DNA of 64,000 bases from an uncultured Burkholderiales bacterium (GTDB taxonomy: Bacteria > Pseudomonadota > Gammaproteobacteria > Burkholderiales > Burkholderiaceae_C). The translations under genes were made by a program, and so were the position numbers. The notes under the pieces are model-generated. The model did no database searches. It had not been told where the DNA came from and was given only the letters and a program-made list of their open reading frames with translations. Positions 1 to 9,897 of this stretch are shown one piece after another (within the stretch, counting starts at the first letter, position 1; each line of letters opens with the position of its first letter). The stretch spans positions 82,844 through 146,843 of the forward strand of contig CAIZHQ010000013.1 of the NCBI GenBank assembly GCA_903932865.1, written 5' to 3'.

Positions 1-898
1 CAACAACCCAGCGCGTGGCGAAAAGACTGCAACTGCCAAACCCTTGGCCCCCCAGCGCTACACCACCTGGACCTTTGGCGAACTCCCCGAGCTGATGGAA
101 ATCAGCAAAGGCGGTCAGACCCTGATTGGCTTTCCTGCGCTGGTGGACATGGGCGACGCCGTGACCATCGAAGTGTTTGACGAGCCCGACATGGCCGCCA
201 ACAAAAACCGCGCGGGCCTGCACCGCCTGTTTGCGCTGCAGATCAAAGACGCGCTCAAGTACCTGGAAAAAAACATCCCCGACCTGCAAAAAATGTCCGT
301 GGCCTTCATGCCGCTGGGCACCGCCGACGAGCTGAAAAACCAGATCATCGACGTGGCGCTGGACCGCGCTTTTTTGCTGGACCCGCTGCCCTACGACGAG
401 CTGACTTTCAAGCGCCGCATCGAAGAAGGCCGGGGGCGCCTCACCCTGATTGCCAACGAAGTGGCCCGGCTGGCGGGCACCATCTTGCTGGAGTTTGGCG
501 TGGCCACCCGCAAGATCAAAGACAGCAAAAACGCCCCTGAAACCACCGCAGACTGCACGCAGCAACTGCAGCGCCTGATGCCCAAAAACTTCATGGCCGC
601 CACCCCCTGGCCGCAGCTTCAGCACTGCGCCCGTTACCTCAAGGCCGTGACCCTGCGCCTGGACAAACACCGCGTTGACCCCGCCCGCGACGCCCAGCGC
701 TTGGCCGAACTCAAACCCCAAGAACAACGCTATTGGCGTCTGGTGGCCGAACGCAAAGGCGCGCAAGACGCCCGCATGCTGGAGTTCCGCTGGCTACTGG
801 AAGAACTGCGGGTGAGCTTCTTCGCACAAGAACTGCGCACGCCGCAGCCGGTGAGCATCAAGCGGCTAGAGAAGGCATGGGGGCAGTTGAATCACTGA
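1..898 (+). CDS. hrpA: ATP-dependent RNA helicase HrpA, C-terminal part (5' truncated by window edge)
   Basis: The reading frame is open from base 2 to the stop at 896-898, so this is the 3' end of a longer gene; only about 298 codons are inside the window. The visible protein matches the C-terminal DUF3418 region of HrpA DExH-box helicases, including the family's closing segment with RWLLEELRVSFFAQELRTPQP followed by the KRLEKAW end. The helicase motor domains lie outside the window. HrpA is a large RNA helicase that resolves stalled ribosomes and processes mRNA. A TTG codon at 44 is not a credible start because the same frame continues upstream. No terminator is evident in the ~145 bp before hemC. 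The assignment relies on the C-terminal signature alone. Confidence 0.85.
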   Translation, partial: NNPARGEKTATAKPLAPQRYTTWTFGELPELMEISKGGQTLIGFPALVDMGDAVTIEVFDEPDMAANKNRAGLHRLFALQIKDALKYLEKNIPDLQKMSVAFMPLGTADELKNQIIDVALDRAFLLDPLPYDELTFKRRIEEGRGRLTLIANEVARLAGTILLEFGVATRKIKDSKNAPETTADCTQQLQRLMPKNFMAATPWPQLQHCARYLKAVTLRLDKHRVDPARDAQRLAELKPQEQRYWRLVAERKGAQDARMLEFRWLLEELRVSFFAQELRTPQPVSIKRLEKAWGQLNH

Positions 899-1042
899 GT
901 GGGTGCTGAACATGGGAAAGTACTGGTGAACCAAATTTGGCGCGGTGTCAATGTCCCTTGACGCCATGCTAGCATCGAAGGAAGAAACAAAATGACCGCT
1001 TGATTTCATTTTGATGGGTCAAAATTTTTCAGGAAACCTGCC

Positions 1043-1960
1043 GTGACCGAGTCCACAAAGCCCGCCATCGTCATCGCCACTCGAGAGAGCCGTTTGGCTT
1101 TGTGGCAAGCTGAACATGTCAAATCCTTGCTGGAGGGCTTGGGCTGCACGGTCAAGTTGCTGGGCATGACCACCCAGGGCGACCAAATTCTGGACCGCAG
1201 CCTGTCCAAGGTCGGCGGCAAAGGATTGTTTGTCAAAGAACTCGAAGTGGCGTTGCAAGAGGGTCACGCGGACATTGCGGTGCATTCGCTCAAGGACGTG
1301 CCCATGGACATGCCCGAGGGCTTTGAGCTGGCCTGCGTGATGGAGCGCGAAGATCCGCGCGACGCCTGGGTCTCGCCGCAATACGCCCGCCTGGAAGATT
1401 TGCCCCAGGGTGCGGTGGTCGGCACCTCCAGCCTGCGCCGCACGGTGTTGCTGCGCGCGCTGCGCCCCGACCTGAAAATCGAGCCCCTGCGCGGCAACCT
1501 GGACACGCGCCTGCGCAAACTCGACGAAGGCCAGTACGCGGGCATTGTGCTGGCGGCTGCAGGCCTCAAGCGTCTGGAGATGAGCCAGCGGATTCGTCAC
1601 ATTTTTGAAACTGACCAAATGCTGCCCGCCGCAGGGCAGGGCGCATTGGGCATTGAAATCCGCAGTGACCGGGCCGATTTGCGCGCCCTGCTGGCGCCGC
1701 TGGCCGATGCGCCGTCGTGGCGTCGCGTCGCGGCCGAGAGGGCTGTGAGCCGCGCCATGGGTGGCAGCTGCTCTATGCCTTTGGCGGCGCACGCCACCAT
1801 AGAGGGTGGCGTGCTCAAGCTGCAAGCGGCCTGGGGCGACCCGGAAGGTGCGACCACCTTGGTCACGGCCGATGCGCAAGCCAGCACCGATGGCTTGCAG
1901 GCCGCCGAGGCACTGGGCCTGAGCGTGGCGAAGGCCTTGCGCAACGGCGGAGCACATTGA
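1043..1960 (+). CDS. hemC: Hydroxymethylbilane synthase (porphobilinogen deaminase)
   Basis: HemC polymerises four porphobilinogen units into hydroxymethylbilane in the cytoplasmic haem pathway. The 305-residue length fits the family (about 310). Visible motifs are the N-terminal [15 protein letters not shown], the HSLKDVP segment that binds substrate, SSLRR and RGNLDTRL, and the GGSCSMPL motif whose Cys243 carries the dipyrromethane cofactor. The start is GTG at 1043, preceded by AGGAAA at 1031-1036. It is followed after 14 bp by hemD, then hemX and hemY, giving a four-gene haem cluster. Because hemC follows hrpA at 144 bp, it probably has its own promoter in that gap, but I could not find a convincing pair of hexamers. 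Confidence 0.97.
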   Translation: MTESTKPAIVIATRESRLALWQAEHVKSLLEGLGCTVKLLGMTTQGDQILDRSLSKVGGKGLFVKELEVALQEGHADIAVHSLKDVPMDMPEGFELACVMEREDPRDAWVSPQYARLEDLPQGAVVGTSSLRRTVLLRALRPDLKIEPLRGNLDTRLRKLDEGQYAGIVLAAAGLKRLEMSQRIRHIFETDQMLPAAGQGALGIEIRSDRADLRALLAPLADAPSWRRVAAERAVSRAMGGSCSMPLAAHATIEGGVLKLQAAWGDPEGATTLVTADAQASTDGLQAAEALGLSVAKALRNGGAH

Positions 1961-1974
1961 GGTCTGGCGCTGAC

Positions 1975-2799
1975 ATGGCGCTGGCGTCTTCAGGTTCGTT
2001 GGCCGCGGCCCCTTGGAGGGTGATCGTGACCCGGCCCGAGCGTGAGGCCCGGGCTTGGGCCGAGGCCTTGCAGGCGCGGGGCGTGGTGTGTGAAATCCTG
2101 CCGCTGATTGAAATTGCCGCTTTGCCCGAACCTTCTGTGCTGGTGCAAGCTTGGCAGGCAGTGCCTGATCATTTGGCAGTGATGTTTGTCAGTGCAAATG
2201 CCGTGCGATTTTTTATGGCGACCCGGCCGATGGGCCTGGAATTTTCTGGATGCCGTGCGTGGTCTACCGGCCCGGGCACCCGCGCCGCTTTGCTCGCGGC
2301 GGGTTGGCCTGAGGGACTGATCGACTCGCCCGACGTAGGGGCACCACAGTTTGATTCGGAAGCCTTGTGGGCTTTGGTGGCTGAGCAAATTCAGACGACG
2401 GTGGCCGCATCTTTCGCCAGACCCTCCGTGTTGATCGTGCGCGGTGCGGACGCCGCAGGCGAGTTGGCTGGACGAGATTGGCTGGCGATGCAGCTTGAAG
2501 GTGCCGGCGTGCAGGTGCTGCAAACGGCGGCCTATTCTCGCCAAGCCCCTCAGTTGACGTCTGCGCAGCACAACCTGGCGCGGCAGGCTGCTCGCGATGG
2601 CAGCGCTTGGCTGTTCAGCAGTTCCGAGGCGGCACAGCACCTTTTGCAGGTTTGCCATGACTTGCCCTTGTCGATGGCGCGGGCGCTGGCCACCCACCCG
2701 CGCATTGCCCAGCGGTTGCTGCAGTCGGGTTGGGGTCAGGTGGATCTGGTGCCTGCGGGCGTTGACGCACAAGCTCAGTCGATAAAATCGCTGTCATGA
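1975..2799 (+). CDS. hemD: Uroporphyrinogen-III synthase
   Basis: HemD cyclises hydroxymethylbilane with inversion of ring D, giving uroporphyrinogen III. The 274-residue protein starts with a short leader and then VIVTRPEREARAWAEAL, the typical N-terminal strand of the bilobed HemD fold; LFVSANAVRFF-like, STGPGTRAAL and LIVRGADAAG segments follow the family pattern. HemD is poorly conserved, so its place between hemC and hemX is strong support. I chose ATG 1975 rather than the longer frame from 1717, which would run through the end of hemC. The stop codon overlaps the hemX start by 4 bp (ATGA), suggesting translational coupling. Confidence 0.92.
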   Translation: MALASSGSLAAAPWRVIVTRPEREARAWAEALQARGVVCEILPLIEIAALPEPSVLVQAWQAVPDHLAVMFVSANAVRFFMATRPMGLEFSGCRAWSTGPGTRAALLAAGWPEGLIDSPDVGAPQFDSEALWALVAEQIQTTVAASFARPSVLIVRGADAAGELAGRDWLAMQLEGAGVQVLQTAAYSRQAPQLTSAQHNLARQAARDGSAWLFSSSEAAQHLLQVCHDLPLSMARALATHPRIAQRLLQSGWGQVDLVPAGVDAQAQSIKSLS

Positions 2800-3863
2800 C
2801 CACCCCGAACAACGCAGATTTCCAAGGCGAACCGAAGGCCCAGCCCGTGCCTGAGTCGGCCACGGCCTTGTCGCCTGCGCCGCACTTCCGATGGCTTGTG
2901 CCCTTGGCGGGGGCTGTTGCCGTGATCGCCCTGCTGGTCTCGGTGCTGCTGTGGCAAAAGCTTTCGCGCATTCAGGAGCAACTGGCTCGTCAAAGCGCCG
3001 ACACGGGTTTGCAGGCATTGGAGGCCAAGACCTGGGCAAAGCAGGCGCAGGAAACCGTTCAAGACAGCACCGCCCGCGTCTCGCTCATGGAGGCGCGCCT
3101 GTCCGAGGTGGCCTTGCAGCGCACCCAACTGGAAGATTTGATGCAAAGCTTGTCGCGCTCGCGCGATGAAACATTGGTGGGGGACATCGAGTCTGCCCTG
3201 CGCTTCGCGCAGCAGCAAGCCCAGATGACGGGCAGTACCGAGCCTTTGTTGGCGGCCTTGCAGTCGGCCCAAAAACGGGTGCAACGTGCCGCCCAGCCGC
3301 GCCTGACGCCCGTGTCGCGGGCTCTTGAAAATGACTTGGAGCGTCTGAAGAACTTGCCTGCCTTTGACATACCCGGTTTGATGGTCAAACTCGACGATGG
3401 AGTCGCCTTGGTGGAGGGTTTGACACTGGCCAACACCGCGCGTGTCTCGCAAACCCAGATCCGCCAGCAGGACGAAGTCTTGGGTGCACAAACGCCGCCT
3501 ACATGGTGGATGGCCGTCCTGACCCGCATGGGTGACCAGATCAAGGGTTTGGTGCGGGTCAGCAGTATTGAAGCGCCCGAGGCGGCTTTGATTTCGCCCG
3601 AGCAGGCTTTTTTCTTGCGTGAAAACCTCAAACTCAAATTGCTCAATGCCCGCCTGGGCTTGCTGGCGCGGCAAAAAGAGGGCGTGCGCAATGACTTGGG
3701 TGCCGCAGCCGTGCTGGTGCGTCGTTATGCTGAGCCCCAATCGCGGCGAACCAGCCAGTTGCTGCAGTTGCTGGAACAAACCAGCGAGCAGGTGCGCACG
3801 GCCGAGTTGCCGCGCATCGAAGCTTCGCTGACAGCGCTGAACACCGCTGCGGCAGGAAGGTAA
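2796..3863 (+). CDS. hemX: HemX-like inner-membrane protein of the haem cluster
   Basis: This 355-residue protein has a Pro/Ala-rich cytoplasmic N-terminus, one membrane segment at about residues 31-52 and a long, largely helical periplasmic part with coiled-coil character, the architecture of HemX. Although often named uroporphyrinogen-III C-methyltransferase, it carries none of the SAM-binding loops of true methyltransferases (CobA/SirA), so catalysis should not be assumed. The family normally sits between hemD and hemY, as here: it overlaps hemD by 4 bp and ends 5 bp before hemY. Its molecular role is not settled; a scaffold or regulatory function for tetrapyrrole enzymes is usually proposed. 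Confidence 0.88.
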   Translation: MTTPNNADFQGEPKAQPVPESATALSPAPHFRWLVPLAGAVAVIALLVSVLLWQKLSRIQEQLARQSADTGLQALEAKTWAKQAQETVQDSTARVSLMEARLSEVALQRTQLEDLMQSLSRSRDETLVGDIESALRFAQQQAQMTGSTEPLLAALQSAQKRVQRAAQPRLTPVSRALENDLERLKNLPAFDIPGLMVKLDDGVALVEGLTLANTARVSQTQIRQQDEVLGAQTPPTWWMAVLTRMGDQIKGLVRVSSIEAPEAALISPEQAFFLRENLKLKLLNARLGLLARQKEGVRNDLGAAAVLVRRYAEPQSRRTSQLLQLLEQTSEQVRTAELPRIEASLTALNTAAAGR

Positions 3864-3868
3864 ACCCC

Positions 3869-5164
3869 ATGCGCGCTGCCTTATGGCTGATTACCTTGTT
3901 CGCCTTGGCGGCTGCAGGGGCCTGGTTGGCGGGTAACAACCAGGGGACGGTGACCTTGTTTTTGTTTCCGCATCGGATCGACATTTCACTGAACCTGGCG
4001 GTCCTGATCGTCTTGTCCGTGGTGCTGTTGGTGGTCTTGGCACAGCGTGCACTTGAAGCCTTTTTGGCTTTGCCTCAACGAGCCCAACGCTGGCGGCTGC
4101 AGCAAAAAGAGCGGGCCAGCCATGCGGCTTTGCTGGATTCGATGGGCCATTTGATGGCAGGGCGGTACTTGCGGGCACGCAAGGCCGCCGAGCAGACACT
4201 TTCCAAAGAAACCCTGTTGCAGGCCTCGGGCGTGGAGCTGGACCATGCGGTGTCTTTGCGTGCCTTAGCCCATGTCATGGCCGCTGAGGCCAGCCACGCT
4301 TTGCAGGACAAGGCCCAAAGGCAACAGCACCTGGACCAAGCCTTGGCTCAGGTGCAAGCGAGTTCTGTGGCTGAGCGCCAAACCTTGCTGGAGGGCGTGC
4401 AGCTGCGCGCTGCCAGGTGGTCGCTCGACGACCGTGATGCCCCGGCCAGTCTTGACCGACTCAATGCCTTGCCCCCCGCTGTGGGGCGCCGCATGGCAGC
4501 CATGCGGCTGCAGCTCAAGGCGGCACGTTTAGCGGGTCAGCCAGCGAAGGCTCTGGAAACTGCCAGTTTGCTGGCCAAGCACCGTGCTTTTTCTCCGGAG
4601 GCCGCCGAAAGTCTGGTGACCCGTCTCATTTTGGAATTGTTGGCCCAGACACATGATGCGGATGCCTTGCTGCGCGTGTGGAAGGGCCTGTCCGCGGCTC
4701 AAAGGCTGATGCCTCAGGTGGCTGCCGAGGCTGCCTTGCGTTGGTTGCAGCTCGGCGGTCCTGCCGCGACGGCCCGAATTTGGCTGCAGGACTTGTGGAT
4801 GTCCATGATAGCCCCCCCCCCGACTTGGTCAGATGCACAGCTGCTTCGCGTGGTTGAGGCCTTGGAGGCTTGCTTGCCCGACCTGGAAGCCGAGGACGCC
4901 TTTGTCTGGTTGTCACGCATGGAAAGCGCTCAGCAGTCGCGGCCGCGGGCCTCACATTTGCAATACCTGGCTGGCATGCTGTGCCTGCGCCAACGCCTGT
5001 GGGGCAAGGCCCAAAGTCTGCTGGGTCAGGCTGTTAAAAACCTGCAAACCCCTGTGCTCCAGCGCAAAGCCTGGATCGCCTTGGCCGAATTGGCCGAGCA
5101 GCGCCAAGATCCAGTAGAAGCGGCCGCTGCCTGGAAGGAGGCCGCAAGGGTGTCAATGGACTGA
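3869..5164 (+). CDS. hemY: HemY protein, TPR-type inner-membrane haem-pathway factor
   Basis: The 431-residue protein begins with two hydrophobic segments (about residues 3-22 and 40-60) joined by the conserved short loop with GNNQGTVTLFLFPHRI, which is the HemY_N signature, followed by a long helical region of TPR-like repeats facing the cytoplasm. This proteobacterial HemY is unrelated to the Bacillus protoporphyrinogen oxidase that shares its name. It is the last gene of hemCDXY and lies 5 bp after hemX. The C-terminus stops 18 bp before a strong inverted repeat that ends the operon. Confidence 0.9.
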   Translation: MRAALWLITLFALAAAGAWLAGNNQGTVTLFLFPHRIDISLNLAVLIVLSVVLLVVLAQRALEAFLALPQRAQRWRLQQKERASHAALLDSMGHLMAGRYLRARKAAEQTLSKETLLQASGVELDHAVSLRALAHVMAAEASHALQDKAQRQQHLDQALAQVQASSVAERQTLLEGVQLRAARWSLDDRDAPASLDRLNALPPAVGRRMAAMRLQLKAARLAGQPAKALETASLLAKHRAFSPEAAESLVTRLILELLAQTHDADALLRVWKGLSAAQRLMPQVAAEAALRWLQLGGPAATARIWLQDLWMSMIAPPPTWSDAQLLRVVEALEACLPDLEAEDAFVWLSRMESAQQSRPRASHLQYLAGMLCLRQRLWGKAQSLLGQAVKNLQTPVLQRKAWIALAELAEQRQDPVEAAAAWKEAARVSMD

Positions 5165-5182
5165 AGCGCAAACAGGCAGCCG

Positions 5183-5214
5183 AAAAAAAACCGGGCCTGA
5201 GCCCGGTTTTTTTT
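5183..5214. terminator. Bidirectional intrinsic terminator between hemY and rne
   Basis: A perfect inverted repeat with arms A8-CCGGGC and GCCCGG-T8 around a CTGA loop lies in the gap between the convergent hemY and rne stops. The A-run on one side and T-run on the other allow termination of both transcripts. Confidence 0.93.
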
Positions 5215-5238
5215 GCCGCTTTTGCGCCACGTATGAAA

Positions 5239-8200
5239 TCAGAACGGCACTTGGAGTGAGTTCAGGTCTTTGCGTGTTTCGACCAGCACCAGCGGGCCTT
5301 CATTCACGACCACGGCAGGTGGACGCTCGCGTGGCACGCGCTTGGCTTGGGGCTCGGCCGCGATGGCCGCTTGCACGGCGGCGACTTTGATGCTGTCCGA
5401 GTTCACCCACACCAATCCCGAGTTTTGTGCGACTTGCTGCAGACTGTCGAGGGGCAGCGTGTAGGCGGTCACGGCAGGCAAGGTCGTGCTGGCTGCTCCG
5501 GTCAGTGGAGCGCTGGCTGAGGCAGTCTTCGCCATGTTGACTTCGGCCGGAGCGGCAGTGGCTGCGACAGGGGCTGGCGCTTGCGCAGCGGCCACAGGAG
5601 CTTGGGCAGGCACGGTGGTGGCCATTGTTTCAACCACAGAGGCCACTTGTGACGGCGCAGCAGGTGCAGCTTCTTCACTGACTTGAGGTGCTTGTGCCGT
5701 CGGGACCGATGCCGAAGTGGCAGCAGCTTGCTGTGCCCGCTCGAAATAAGAGCGGGGGGCTGGGCGGTCATCGGTCGGGACTTCTGCACTCATGCGGCTG
5801 GGCTCAGCGGTGTCATCGCCAGGCGCTTGATCGTCTGCAGGGTCCTGACGTGTTTCGCCAGCGCGTTCTCGGCGGTCACGGCCGTAGCGGTCGCGAGAGC
5901 GACGCTCACGGCGTTCACTGTTTTCGGCAGTTGTGGAGCCATCGTTTGCCGCATTGGCGTCAGCGTTCTGATCTGCACCCGATGCCGTTTCGGACACATT
6001 GACATCGGTGGCATCGCTTGGGCGGCGCTCAGTGCGTTCGCCACGTTCACGGCGTGCTTCGCCCCCGCGTTCGCCACGTTCACGGCGACCTTCACGGGCC
6101 TCGCGTGGCGCGCGATCAGAGCGCACTTCGCTGCCTTCGGCATTCAAATCGGGCTGGGCATCGCTGCGGCCTTCGCTCAGGCTGTCGGTGCGCTGGCCTT
6201 CAACCAGGTTTTCACCGCGTGGGCCCGAACGGCCATCACGGCGGCCTTCACGGGCAGGGCGATCACCGTTTGGGCGCTCGCTGCGATCACCACGATCTCC
6301 GCGTTCACCACGCTCTGATCGCTCACCGCGTTCAGCACGTGGAGGGCGGGCTTCGCCTTCACGGCCTTCGATTCGGCCTTCACCACGGCGTCCACCCTCG
6401 CGTGGAACGCGGACTTCGCCGGCCGCGCCTTCGCTGCGCTCGCCACGGCGGCCATCGCGACCACCACGGCGGCCATCACGGCGCTCGCCGTCACGGCGAC
6501 CTTCGCGGGCTTTCTCTTCTTGCTTGACCACAGGTGCAGCCACGGGCTCAGCGGCAGCGCCGCCGAACAGGTTTTTCAACCAACCCCAAAAGCCTCCCGA
6601 AGCGGCGGCTGTAGGAGCTGCCACCGGGGCTGGTGTGGCGGCTTTGGCAACCGGCTTGGCCGCAGCCACGGTGGCTTCGGGCTTGGGGGGGGCCACGGGG
6701 GCAGGGGCGTCAGGCAGAACACCCTTGATGACCGGCGTTTGCTTGTTGGTGGGTTCTTGCGAACGGCGCGTGACGGTGGTCGCGTCTTCGATCTCTTCAG
6801 CCATCTTATAACTGGCTTCGATGCGGTCCAGGCGTGGGTCGTCGTGCTTCAGGCGCTCGAGCTTGTAGTGCGGCGTTTCCAGCGATTTGTTGGGCACCAA
6901 CAGCACATTGATGCGTTGCTGCAACTCGATCTTGGCGATCTCGGAGCGCTTTTCGTTGAGCAGGAAAGACGCCACTTCGACGGGCACTTGCGCGTGCACA
7001 GCCGCGCTGTTGTCCTTCATGGACTCTTCCTGAATGATGCGTAAGATTTGCAGCGCCGAGCTTTCGGTGTCGCGGATGTGGCCAGCGCCGCCGCAACGTG
7101 GGCAAGGGATCGAGGCACCTTCGCTCAAAGCAGGCTTCAAGCGTTGGCGGCTCATTTCCAGCAGACCGAACTTGCTGATAGAGCCGAATTGAACGCGGGC
7201 GCGGTCCTGGCGCAGGGCGTCGCGCAGGCGGTTTTCCACTTCGCGGCGGTTCTTGCTTTCGTCCATGTCGATGAAGTCGATCACGATCAAACCGCCCAAA
7301 TCGCGCAGACGCATCTGGCGTGCCACTTCGTCGGCGGCTTCCAGGTTGGTGCGGGTGGCGGTTTCTTCGATGTCGCCGCCCTTGATGGCGCGGGCCGAGT
7401 TCACATCCACCGAGACCAAGGCTTCGGTGTGGTCGATCACGATGGCACCGCCAGACGGCAGTTGTACCGTGCGCGCATAGGCCGACTCGATCTGGTGCTC
7501 GATCTGGAACCGGCTGAACAGCGGTGCGTCGTCACGGTAGCGCTTCACGCGCGGGGCGAACTCGGGCATGACATGGCTCATGAACTGCTGAGCCTGGTCG
7601 TAGATGTCGTCGGTGTCGATCAGGATGTCGCCGATGTCGTTGTTGAAGTAGTCACGTATCGCTCGAATGACCAGCGAGGATTCCTGGTAAATCAGGAAAG
7701 CCCCTTTGCCTTGGGTGGCGCCGTCAATGGCCGTCCACAACTTGAGCAGGTAGTTCAGGTCCCATTGCAACTCGGGCGCTGCGCGGCCAATGCCTGCGGT
7801 GCGGGCGATGATGGACATGCCCTTGGGGTAATCCAACTGGTCCATCGCCTCTTTGAGTTCGGCGCGGTCGTCGCCCTCGATGCGGCGGCTGACGCCACCG
7901 CCACGGGGGTTGTTGGGCATGAGCACCACATAGCGGCCAGCCAGGCTGACGAAAGTGGTGAGCGCCGCACCTTTGTTGCCGCGCTCTTCTTTTTCGACTT
8001 GCACCAGAAGGGACTGGCCTTCTTTGATGACGTCCTGGATGCGCGCCTGGCTGACGGACACGCCTTCAGCAAAATATTGGCGCGAAATTTCTTTGAAAGG
8101 CAAAAAGCCGTGGCGGTCTTCGCCGTAATCCACAAAGCAGGCCTCGAGCGAGGGCTCGACGCGTGTCACAACGGCCTTGTAGATGTTGCCCTTGCGCTGT

Positions 8201-8304
8201 TCGCGGCCTTCGATTTCGATTTCGTAGTCGAGGAGTTTTTGTCCATCGACGATGGCCAGGCGGCGCTCTTCTGCTTGCGTGGCGTTGATCAGCATCCGTT
8301 TCAT
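5239..8304 (-). CDS. rne: Ribonuclease E
   Basis: RNase E is the essential endonuclease that starts mRNA decay and matures rRNA and tRNA; it forms a tetramer and scaffolds the degradosome. The 1021-residue protein has the N-terminal [10 protein letters not shown] start, an S1 domain at about 38-120, and the DNase-I-like catalytic site with Asp300 ([10 protein letters not shown]) and Asp343 ([10 protein letters not shown]), matching E. coli Asp303 and Asp346. The Zn-link is CPRC (Cys401, Cys404). The C-terminal half is low complexity: a Pro/Ala linker, then roughly residues 590-860 rich in RRDG/RGER repeats, as expected for the disordered RNA-binding scaffold. The SD is AGAAGGAA just before ATG 8304. 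A structured leader of about 590 nt precedes it, suggesting autoregulation. Confidence 0.97.
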   Translation of the reverse strand: MKRMLINATQAEERRLAIVDGQKLLDYEIEIEGREQRKGNIYKAVVTRVEPSLEACFVDYGEDRHGFLPFKEISRQYFAEGVSVSQARIQDVIKEGQSLLVQVEKEERGNKGAALTTFVSLAGRYVVLMPNNPRGGGVSRRIEGDDRAELKEAMDQLDYPKGMSIIARTAGIGRAAPELQWDLNYLLKLWTAIDGATQGKGAFLIYQESSLVIRAIRDYFNNDIGDILIDTDDIYDQAQQFMSHVMPEFAPRVKRYRDDAPLFSRFQIEHQIESAYARTVQLPSGGAIVIDHTEALVSVDVNSARAIKGGDIEETATRTNLEAADEVARQMRLRDLGGLIVIDFIDMDESKNRREVENRLRDALRQDRARVQFGSISKFGLLEMSRQRLKPALSEGASIPCPRCGGAGHIRDTESSALQILRIIQEESMKDNSAAVHAQVPVEVASFLLNEKRSEIAKIELQQRINVLLVPNKSLETPHYKLERLKHDDPRLDRIEASYKMAEEIEDATTVTRRSQEPTNKQTPVIKGVLPDAPAPVAPPKPEATVAAAKPVAKAATPAPVAAPTAAASGGFWGWLKNLFGGAAAEPVAAPVVKQEEKAREGRRDGERRDGRRGGRDGRRGERSEGAAGEVRVPREGGRRGEGRIEGREGEARPPRAERGERSERGERGDRGDRSERPNGDRPAREGRRDGRSGPRGENLVEGQRTDSLSEGRSDAQPDLNAEGSEVRSDRAPREAREGRRERGERGGEARRERGERTERRPSDATDVNVSETASGADQNADANAANDGSTTAENSERRERRSRDRYGRDRRERAGETRQDPADDQAPGDDTAEPSRMSAEVPTDDRPAPRSYFERAQQAAATSASVPTAQAPQVSEEAAPAAPSQVASVVETMATTVPAQAPVAAAQAPAPVAATAAPAEVNMAKTASASAPLTGAASTTLPAVTAYTLPLDSLQQVAQNSGLVWVNSDSIKVAAVQAAIAAEPQAKRVPRERPPAVVVNEGPLVLVETRKDLNSLQVPF

Positions 8305-8895
8305 GATGCGTTCCTTCTCTTGTCAGCTTGGCTTCGGTGCAGAAAAATGTCTGCGCGCGAAAACCTGTTTACACAACCGGCTTCGGGTTCTTGGGAACCG
8401 CGAAGCCCACGTTGCCTGAACTGACGCCTGAAACGAAGGGAATTGCCGAGGTGGATCGCCATTCAGCCGTGCGTGAGCACAGGAATGGGGATCGTGGCGC
8501 GTGGATGGGGCGAGGCAAAAGGCGTGCACAGATTCGTCCACTGCCGGGAGGTTCTCCCGGTGTCCAAGACAAACTGCCAGGCACCATGCATGACGATGGG
8601 GCATGGCTTCGTGAGCCATTCCAAGCACATCAGCAAAGTTCCGAACAACACAACCATCTCGCTTTGATCCGCTCAGCAGCCCACGGGGCTGCTGAACTTG
8701 GGGTATTCCGTATCTGGGTTTCTGGGCGTCGGCTCAACCTCCGGGGCGTTTTGCCACTGTTGGCGTTGGCCGTCAGTCTGCAAATCGTGCCGGGGGCGGC
8801 ATCGACCATCTGGTTTGGTGCGGTGGTGGTGGACTAAACTCCAGCTCTACAGGAATTCATTTCCATTTGAATCAACCACTTACAGCCAATTGCCA
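8305..8895 (-). promoter_or_regulatory. Long structured 5' leader of rne (intergenic rne-rluC)
   Basis: No credible gene lies in these ~590 bp between the divergent rne and rluC. On the rne side three strong hairpins can be drawn: 8379-8407 (12 bp, one bulged base, tetraloop), 8544-8560 (7-bp perfect stem CCGGGAG/CTCCCGG) and 8673-8695 (10-bp perfect stem, 3-nt loop). None is followed by a T-run on the minus strand, so they are not terminators. In E. coli the rne mRNA has a 361-nt leader whose hairpins are sensed by RNase E itself. The same divergent rluC-rne arrangement here makes an equivalent autoregulatory leader the best explanation; this is inference. Confidence 0.6.
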
Positions 8896-9897
8896 GTGAA
8901 TCACATTATAGGGGTCAAGTCTGCTGCTGCGATACCCGCCGTCAAATGGTTGTTGGTGGACGAAGAGTCGGCTGGCCAGCGATTGGACAACTTTTTGATG
9001 CGTCACTTGAAGGGCGTGCCCAAAACCCACGTCTACCGCATCATCCGCAGCGGTGAGGTTCGCATCAACAAAGGCCGTGCGGCCGCCGATACAAGGGTAC
9101 AAAACGGCGACGAGGTGCGTCTGCCTCCTGTACGCGTGTCCGACAAGGTGGCTGAAAAGGCCGAGCGCCCGGCGCCAGGGCGCGAATTCCCCCTGCTGCT
9201 GGAAGACGACAGCCTGATGGCCATCGACAAGCCAGCCGGGGTGGCGGTTCACGGGGGATCGGGCGTGAGCTTTGGTGTGATCGAGCAATTGCGCCAGTCC
9301 CGCCCTGAGGCCAAGCTGCTGGAGTTGGTGCACCGACTGGACCGCGACACCAGCGGCATTTTGCTGGTGGCCAAAAAGCGCAGCGCCTTGAAACATTTGC
9401 AAGACCAGTTTCGAGAACGTGAGACTGGCAAGACCTATTTGGCGCTGGTCAAAGGCGATTGGCCAGACAAATTGAAGGTGATTGACCAGCCTTTGCATAA
9501 ATTCCTTTTGCCCGACGGTGAGCGCCGCGTCCGCGTGACCACGCCCGAAGACCCTGACGGCATGCGCTCGATCACCCTGGTCAAGGTGGCGCAGCGTTTG
9601 GCAGGAGCCACATTGCTGGAGGTGACCATCAAGACAGGACGCACCCACCAGATCCGGGTGCACCTGGCTTCGCATGGACACCCGATTGCGGGCGATGACA
9701 AATACGGTGATTTTGATTGGAACCGTCAGTTGCAAAGACCAGGTGCTATACCGGGCCTGAAACGCATGTTTTTGCACGCCTGGCGCTTGCAGTTCAACCA
9801 CCCGGTGACCGCCGAGCGTGTCGCCTTGCAAGCCGATCTCCCCCCCGAATTGAAAGCCTACATCGACCATGCCCAAAACCAGACCCCGCCAGTTTGA
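8896..9897 (+). CDS. rluC: 23S rRNA pseudouridine synthase RluC-type
   Basis: RluC converts uridines 955, 2504 and 2580 of 23S rRNA to pseudouridine. The protein has an N-terminal S4 RNA-binding domain (SAGQRLDNFLMRHLKGVPK to DEVRLPP), then the RluA-family catalytic domain with ELVHRLDRDTSGILLVAKK, whose HRLDRDTSG holds the catalytic Asp, and the later TGRTHQIRVHL motif. I place the start at GTG 8896 (333 residues), just before VKSAAAIPAVKWLLVDEE, because conserved sequence begins there; a TTG at 8890 is an alternative, and the frame is open further upstream without similarity. No clear SD precedes any of these starts, so the exact start is uncertain. The 3' end overlaps the next gene by 29 bp. 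Confidence 0.93.
   Translation: MNHIIGVKSAAAIPAVKWLLVDEESAGQRLDNFLMRHLKGVPKTHVYRIIRSGEVRINKGRAAADTRVQNGDEVRLPPVRVSDKVAEKAERPAPGREFPLLLEDDSLMAIDKPAGVAVHGGSGVSFGVIEQLRQSRPEAKLLELVHRLDRDTSGILLVAKKRSALKHLQDQFRERETGKTYLALVKGDWPDKLKVIDQPLHKFLLPDGERRVRVTTPEDPDGMRSITLVKVAQRLAGATLLEVTIKTGRTHQIRVHLASHGHPIAGDDKYGDFDWNRQLQRPGAIPGLKRMFLHAWRLQFNHPVTAERVALQADLPPELKAYIDHAQNQTPPV
8905..8910 (-). promoter_or_regulatory. Candidate -10 element of the rne promoter
   Basis: A perfect TATAAT reads on the minus strand here. No good -35 hexamer is found 16-18 bp upstream and there is no TGn extension, so support is partial. If used, the rne transcript would start near 8898 and carry a leader of about 590 nt. The element overlaps the presumed 5' end of rluC. 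Confidence 0.4.

Noticed and set aside
1717..1974. Longer N-terminus for hemD
   Set aside because: Would run through the end of hemC in another frame; conserved HemD sequence begins after ATG 1975.
7048..8424. A 458-codon open frame antisense to the 5' half of rne
   Set aside because: Covers the conserved catalytic half of rne in reverse; no family.
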